This document shows positions 42,589-44,369 of a stretch of 44,369 bases of DNA, in pieces. Source of the stretch: an archaeon (GTDB lineage: Archaea; Asgardarchaeota; Hermodarchaeia; Hermodarchaeales; Hermodarchaeaceae); contig JABXGS010000038.1 of the NCBI GenBank assembly GCA_016550425.1, positions 1 through 44,369 on the forward strand. Direction: 5' to 3'. Positions within the stretch are counted from its first letter, which is position 1, and each line of letters begins with the position of its first letter. The notes beneath the pieces are model-generated. The model worked only from the letters and a program-made list of their open reading frames with translations. It was not told the origin of the DNA and searched no databases. The translations under genes and the position numbers were made by a program.

Positions 42589-43115
42589 GGTCGACGTAGC
42601 GTCACAATTTCTTCTTCGCGGAGCAACGCAAGACCGGTCACTGGTCCCAATATTTCTACTGCGACTATCCAGTCATATTTTTCCAAATCGACTTTTCCAG
42701 GAAATTGGATAGCGATTTCATGGAGGAGTTTATCCCGATCCAGGTCGGTATCCCGGCGATTGAGATTAATGCGAAACGTATCTGTTTTTGTCATTTGTTT
42801 CGCCAATTCTTTGCTGCCCTTACGAATTGCTTTGACAGTGCTGTCAACAACAAGATCAATCGGATGAATCTTCAACAAATCGCGGACAATCCAGGGCATT
42901 TTCCGCACACGTTCCCCAACTCGAGTGGCAAAGGCATGGGGGTCGCCGTCTACTTTGGCAACCACTAAGCACGTAATCCCTGTGAGTTTACACCGTTCCA
43001 CTACTCCTATTTCGGGTTCTTCATCAATTATGCGTCGAAGTTCCTGACAGCTTTCGGCTTCTTGGAATCGGCGACATGATAATAACAAGTTGAATTCATC
43101 ATTGATTGACAGCAT
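42585..43115 (-). CDS. THUMP-domain protein, Tan1/THUMPD1-like
   Basis: THUMP domains bind tRNA acceptor ends. The eukaryotic relative Tan1/THUMPD1 is the adaptor for ac4C formation in tRNA. The 176-aa protein has VVERCKLTGITCLVVAKVDG, a helix with PHAFATRVGERVRKMPWIV, and the THUMP core TFRINLNRRDTDLDRDKLLH with FPGKVDLEKYDWIVAVEILG. No methyltransferase or acetyltransferase domain is attached. ATG 43115 has TTTTTAAG about 25-32 nt upstream, so it is probably leaderless; TTG 43124 is possible. Confidence 0.85.
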   Translation of the reverse strand: MLSINDEFNLLLSCRRFQEAESCQELRRIIDEEPEIGVVERCKLTGITCLVVAKVDGDPHAFATRVGERVRKMPWIVRDLLKIHPIDLVVDSTVKAIRKGSKELAKQMTKTDTFRINLNRRDTDLDRDKLLHEIAIQFPGKVDLEKYDWIVAVEILGPVTGLALLREEEIVTLRRP

Positions 43116-43175
43116 ACGGCTCAAGGGTGCACGCTTCCTTTTTTAAGTGTTCAGGAACCACTCACGTCGAATAAC

Positions 43176-43823
43176 TCATTGCGATTCAGTGCCGATTTTT
43201 AGTATGCGGTTGATTTCTATGCGTGATACGGCGCCTTCACGGATAATTTCTGGCGGGTCAAGGGTAAAATTCACGATGGTGGAGTCAGCTGAATACTGCG
43301 TGGGACCTCCATCTAGAATATAATCGACCAAATTTGATAATTGGGTGGCAGCTGCATCGGCAGTTCGTGGACTGGCCATATTCGACTTATTCGCGCTGGT
43401 ACCAATGATCGGGAATCCTGTTGTCTGAATTACTTTGAGGGGCACAGGGTGATTGGGAATCCGAACTGCAAGCGAATTCTCTGGACCTAAAATTCCATGA
43501 GGAAACCTCTGACGGGCAGAGACGACTAATGTTACCGCGCCGGGCCAAACTTGAGCTGCAACAGCTTCCGCCAGAGGGGAAAGAATGGCCAGGTCTCGGA
43601 CCTGCTGTAGGTTCGCTGCAAGGAGTGGCATTCCAAGTTTTTTCTCCCTTTCTTTAGCAGCGAGGATCCGGTGGACCACTTCAGCATTGGAGGGGTCACC
43701 GGTTAATCCATAGGCAGTATCTGTGGGAAGAACGACGATGTGGCCGGTTTTAATAAGAGTTGCAACTTCTCCAATGATGCGAACATCGGGGTTTTCTGGG
43801 TTTATCACTTGGCGCCTAGTCAT
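43176..43823 (-). CDS. tsaC: Threonylcarbamoyl-AMP synthase (TsaC/YrdC, Sua5 family)
   Basis: Makes threonylcarbamoyl-AMP from threonine, bicarbonate and ATP, the substrate KEOPS uses for t6A. The 215-aa protein is the YrdC domain alone: VVLPTDTAYGLTGDP, KEREKKLGMPLL (Lys/Arg site), VWPGAVTLVV, LAVRIPNHP and IIGTSANKSNMASP. It lacks the C-terminal Sua5 domain. ATG 43823 has GGTGG upstream. It lies on the same strand as the THUMP gene, 60 nt apart. Confidence 0.93.
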   Translation of the reverse strand: MTRRQVINPENPDVRIIGEVATLIKTGHIVVLPTDTAYGLTGDPSNAEVVHRILAAKEREKKLGMPLLAANLQQVRDLAILSPLAEAVAAQVWPGAVTLVVSARQRFPHGILGPENSLAVRIPNHPVPLKVIQTTGFPIIGTSANKSNMASPRTADAAATQLSNLVDYILDGGPTQYSADSTIVNFTLDPPEIIREGAVSRIEINRILKIGTESQ

Positions 43824-43886
43824 TTTTCTGATACCACCGCTAATGTAAGAGACATCCTAGCCTAAAACCTGTTCGAGGATCAGTCA

Positions 43887-44369
43887 TTGAAGGTCATTAT
43901 TCTCGCTAGTGGACGCGGATCGCGTTTTCACCCCCTAACCACGGTTCTTCCCAAACCTCTTCTTCCTGTAGCTAATCGACCACTCCTCGAGTATCTCATT
44001 GCCGCTTTGACCGAGGCAGGGTGTTCTCACATATTCGTCACAGTAGGCTATGAAGCCGAGCAGATACAGCGCTTCCTTACTAATCTGCCTTGTTCTGCAT
44101 CCTTAGTTCCCATCTTTGCCCCTGAATGGTCTAAGGGGCCTCTTCATTCCTTAAAGGCGGCTATCCCACACCTTTCCCCACAGAAACCGTTTCTTCTAGT
44201 TCCTGCCGATCTCTATGTTTCTGCACAAACCCTAACCCCCCTTATATCGACACAATCAGAATTAGCACTGCTATTTGATGCGGAACGCAAACTTCCTGGT
44301 ACTCAAATTGAAGTGAGGGCATCCAATCAAATTTACGCAATCACGCAAAATGCATGCGCACTCCCTAAA
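43887..44369 (+). CDS. Nucleotidyltransferase (sugar-phosphate type), truncated by window end
   Basis: The first 161 codons of a gene that runs off the right edge. The start is the family NTP-binding signature: ILASGRGSRFHPLTTVLPKP then LLPVANRPLLEYLI, as in glucose-1-phosphate or mannose-1-phosphate nucleotidyltransferases. VPADLYVS stands where many have a metal-binding GD/AD segment. TTG 43887 follows GAGG (43875-43878) at 8 nt. The specific sugar and nucleotide cannot be assigned, nor whether a C-terminal beta-helix follows. It is divergent from tsaC, with a 63-nt gap. Confidence 0.85.
   Translation, partial: MKVIILASGRGSRFHPLTTVLPKPLLPVANRPLLEYLIAALTEAGCSHIFVTVGYEAEQIQRFLTNLPCSASLVPIFAPEWSKGPLHSLKAAIPHLSPQKPFLLVPADLYVSAQTLTPLISTQSELALLFDAERKLPGTQIEVRASNQIYAITQNACALPK

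Noticed and set aside
1..44369. CRISPR arrays, transposons, integrases or phage genes
   Set aside because: No spaced direct repeats, transposase motifs or terminal inverted repeats were seen; nearly all space is filled by conserved housekeeping genes.

Overview
The window is a gene-dense stretch of an archaeal chromosome. The evidence is the set of archaeal/eukaryotic-type ribosomal proteins (L18e, L7Ae, S28e, L24e, S6e, S24e, S27ae, S3Ae, L15e, L37Ae), RNA polymerase subunits D, N, E' and E'', aIF5B, aIF2 gamma, a proteasome alpha subunit, the exosome (Rrp4/41/42), RNase P proteins Rpp30 and Pop5, prefoldin beta and the KEOPS subunits. TTTAAA-type TATA boxes precede many transcription units, GGAGGTGA-type Shine-Dalgarno (SD) sites precede genes inside operons, and TTG starts are common. 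Split kae1 and bud32 and the archaeal mevalonate route fit a TACK- or Asgard-like archaeon, but I cannot fix the lineage from sequence alone. I see no rRNA, tRNA, CRISPR array, insertion sequence or phage gene.

Layout: 1-5.1 kb is the S13-S4-S11-RpoD-L18e-L13-S9-RpoN-S2 operon. 5.2-10.3 kb is a contiguous isoprenoid block: mevalonate kinase, a UbiD-family decarboxylase, both subunits of phosphomevalonate dehydratase (aconitase X family), and type 2 IPP isomerase. 10.4-20.9 kb is an information-processing run (L7Ae, S28e, L24e, an inverted and extended NDK, aIF5B, S6e, aIF2 gamma, a PIN protein, RpoE', Spt4, dephospho-CoA kinase, S24e, S27ae, Kae1, Bud32, XTPase). 20.9-23.6 kb holds S15, a RecJ/GAN-like DHH nuclease and S3Ae. 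23.7-29.6 kb is a looser mixed region (aldo/keto reductase, an unknown 94-aa protein, a radical SAM protein, a DUF2095-like protein, a TGS GTPase, a SerA-like dehydrogenase).

29.7-39.5 kb is the exosome/proteasome superoperon (L15e, a DUF54-like RNA-binding protein, Rpp30, Pop5, then PsmA, SBDS, Rrp4, Rrp41, Rrp42, L37Ae, Brix, Pcc1, prefoldin beta, DHH phosphoesterase), interrupted by a divergent JAMM protease and a small membrane protein. 39.5-42 kb is an ECF transporter energizing module. 42-43.8 kb is a tRNA-modification group (Cgi121, THUMP protein, TsaC/Sua5). A truncated sugar-nucleotidyltransferase gene runs off the right edge.

Themes: four core KEOPS subunits (Kae1, Bud32, Pcc1, Cgi121) plus the TsaC that feeds them all lie within 25 kb, so nearly the whole t6A pathway is here. 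The mevalonate genes encode four consecutive isoprenoid steps plus the isomerase. At least eight proteins carry long Lys/Glu/Pro/Ala-rich tails not expected from their family lengths. The oddest single points are a missing canonical start codon for rpoE', a JAMM motif one residue short beside the proteasome gene, and a structured gene-free stretch at 31.85-31.98 kb.
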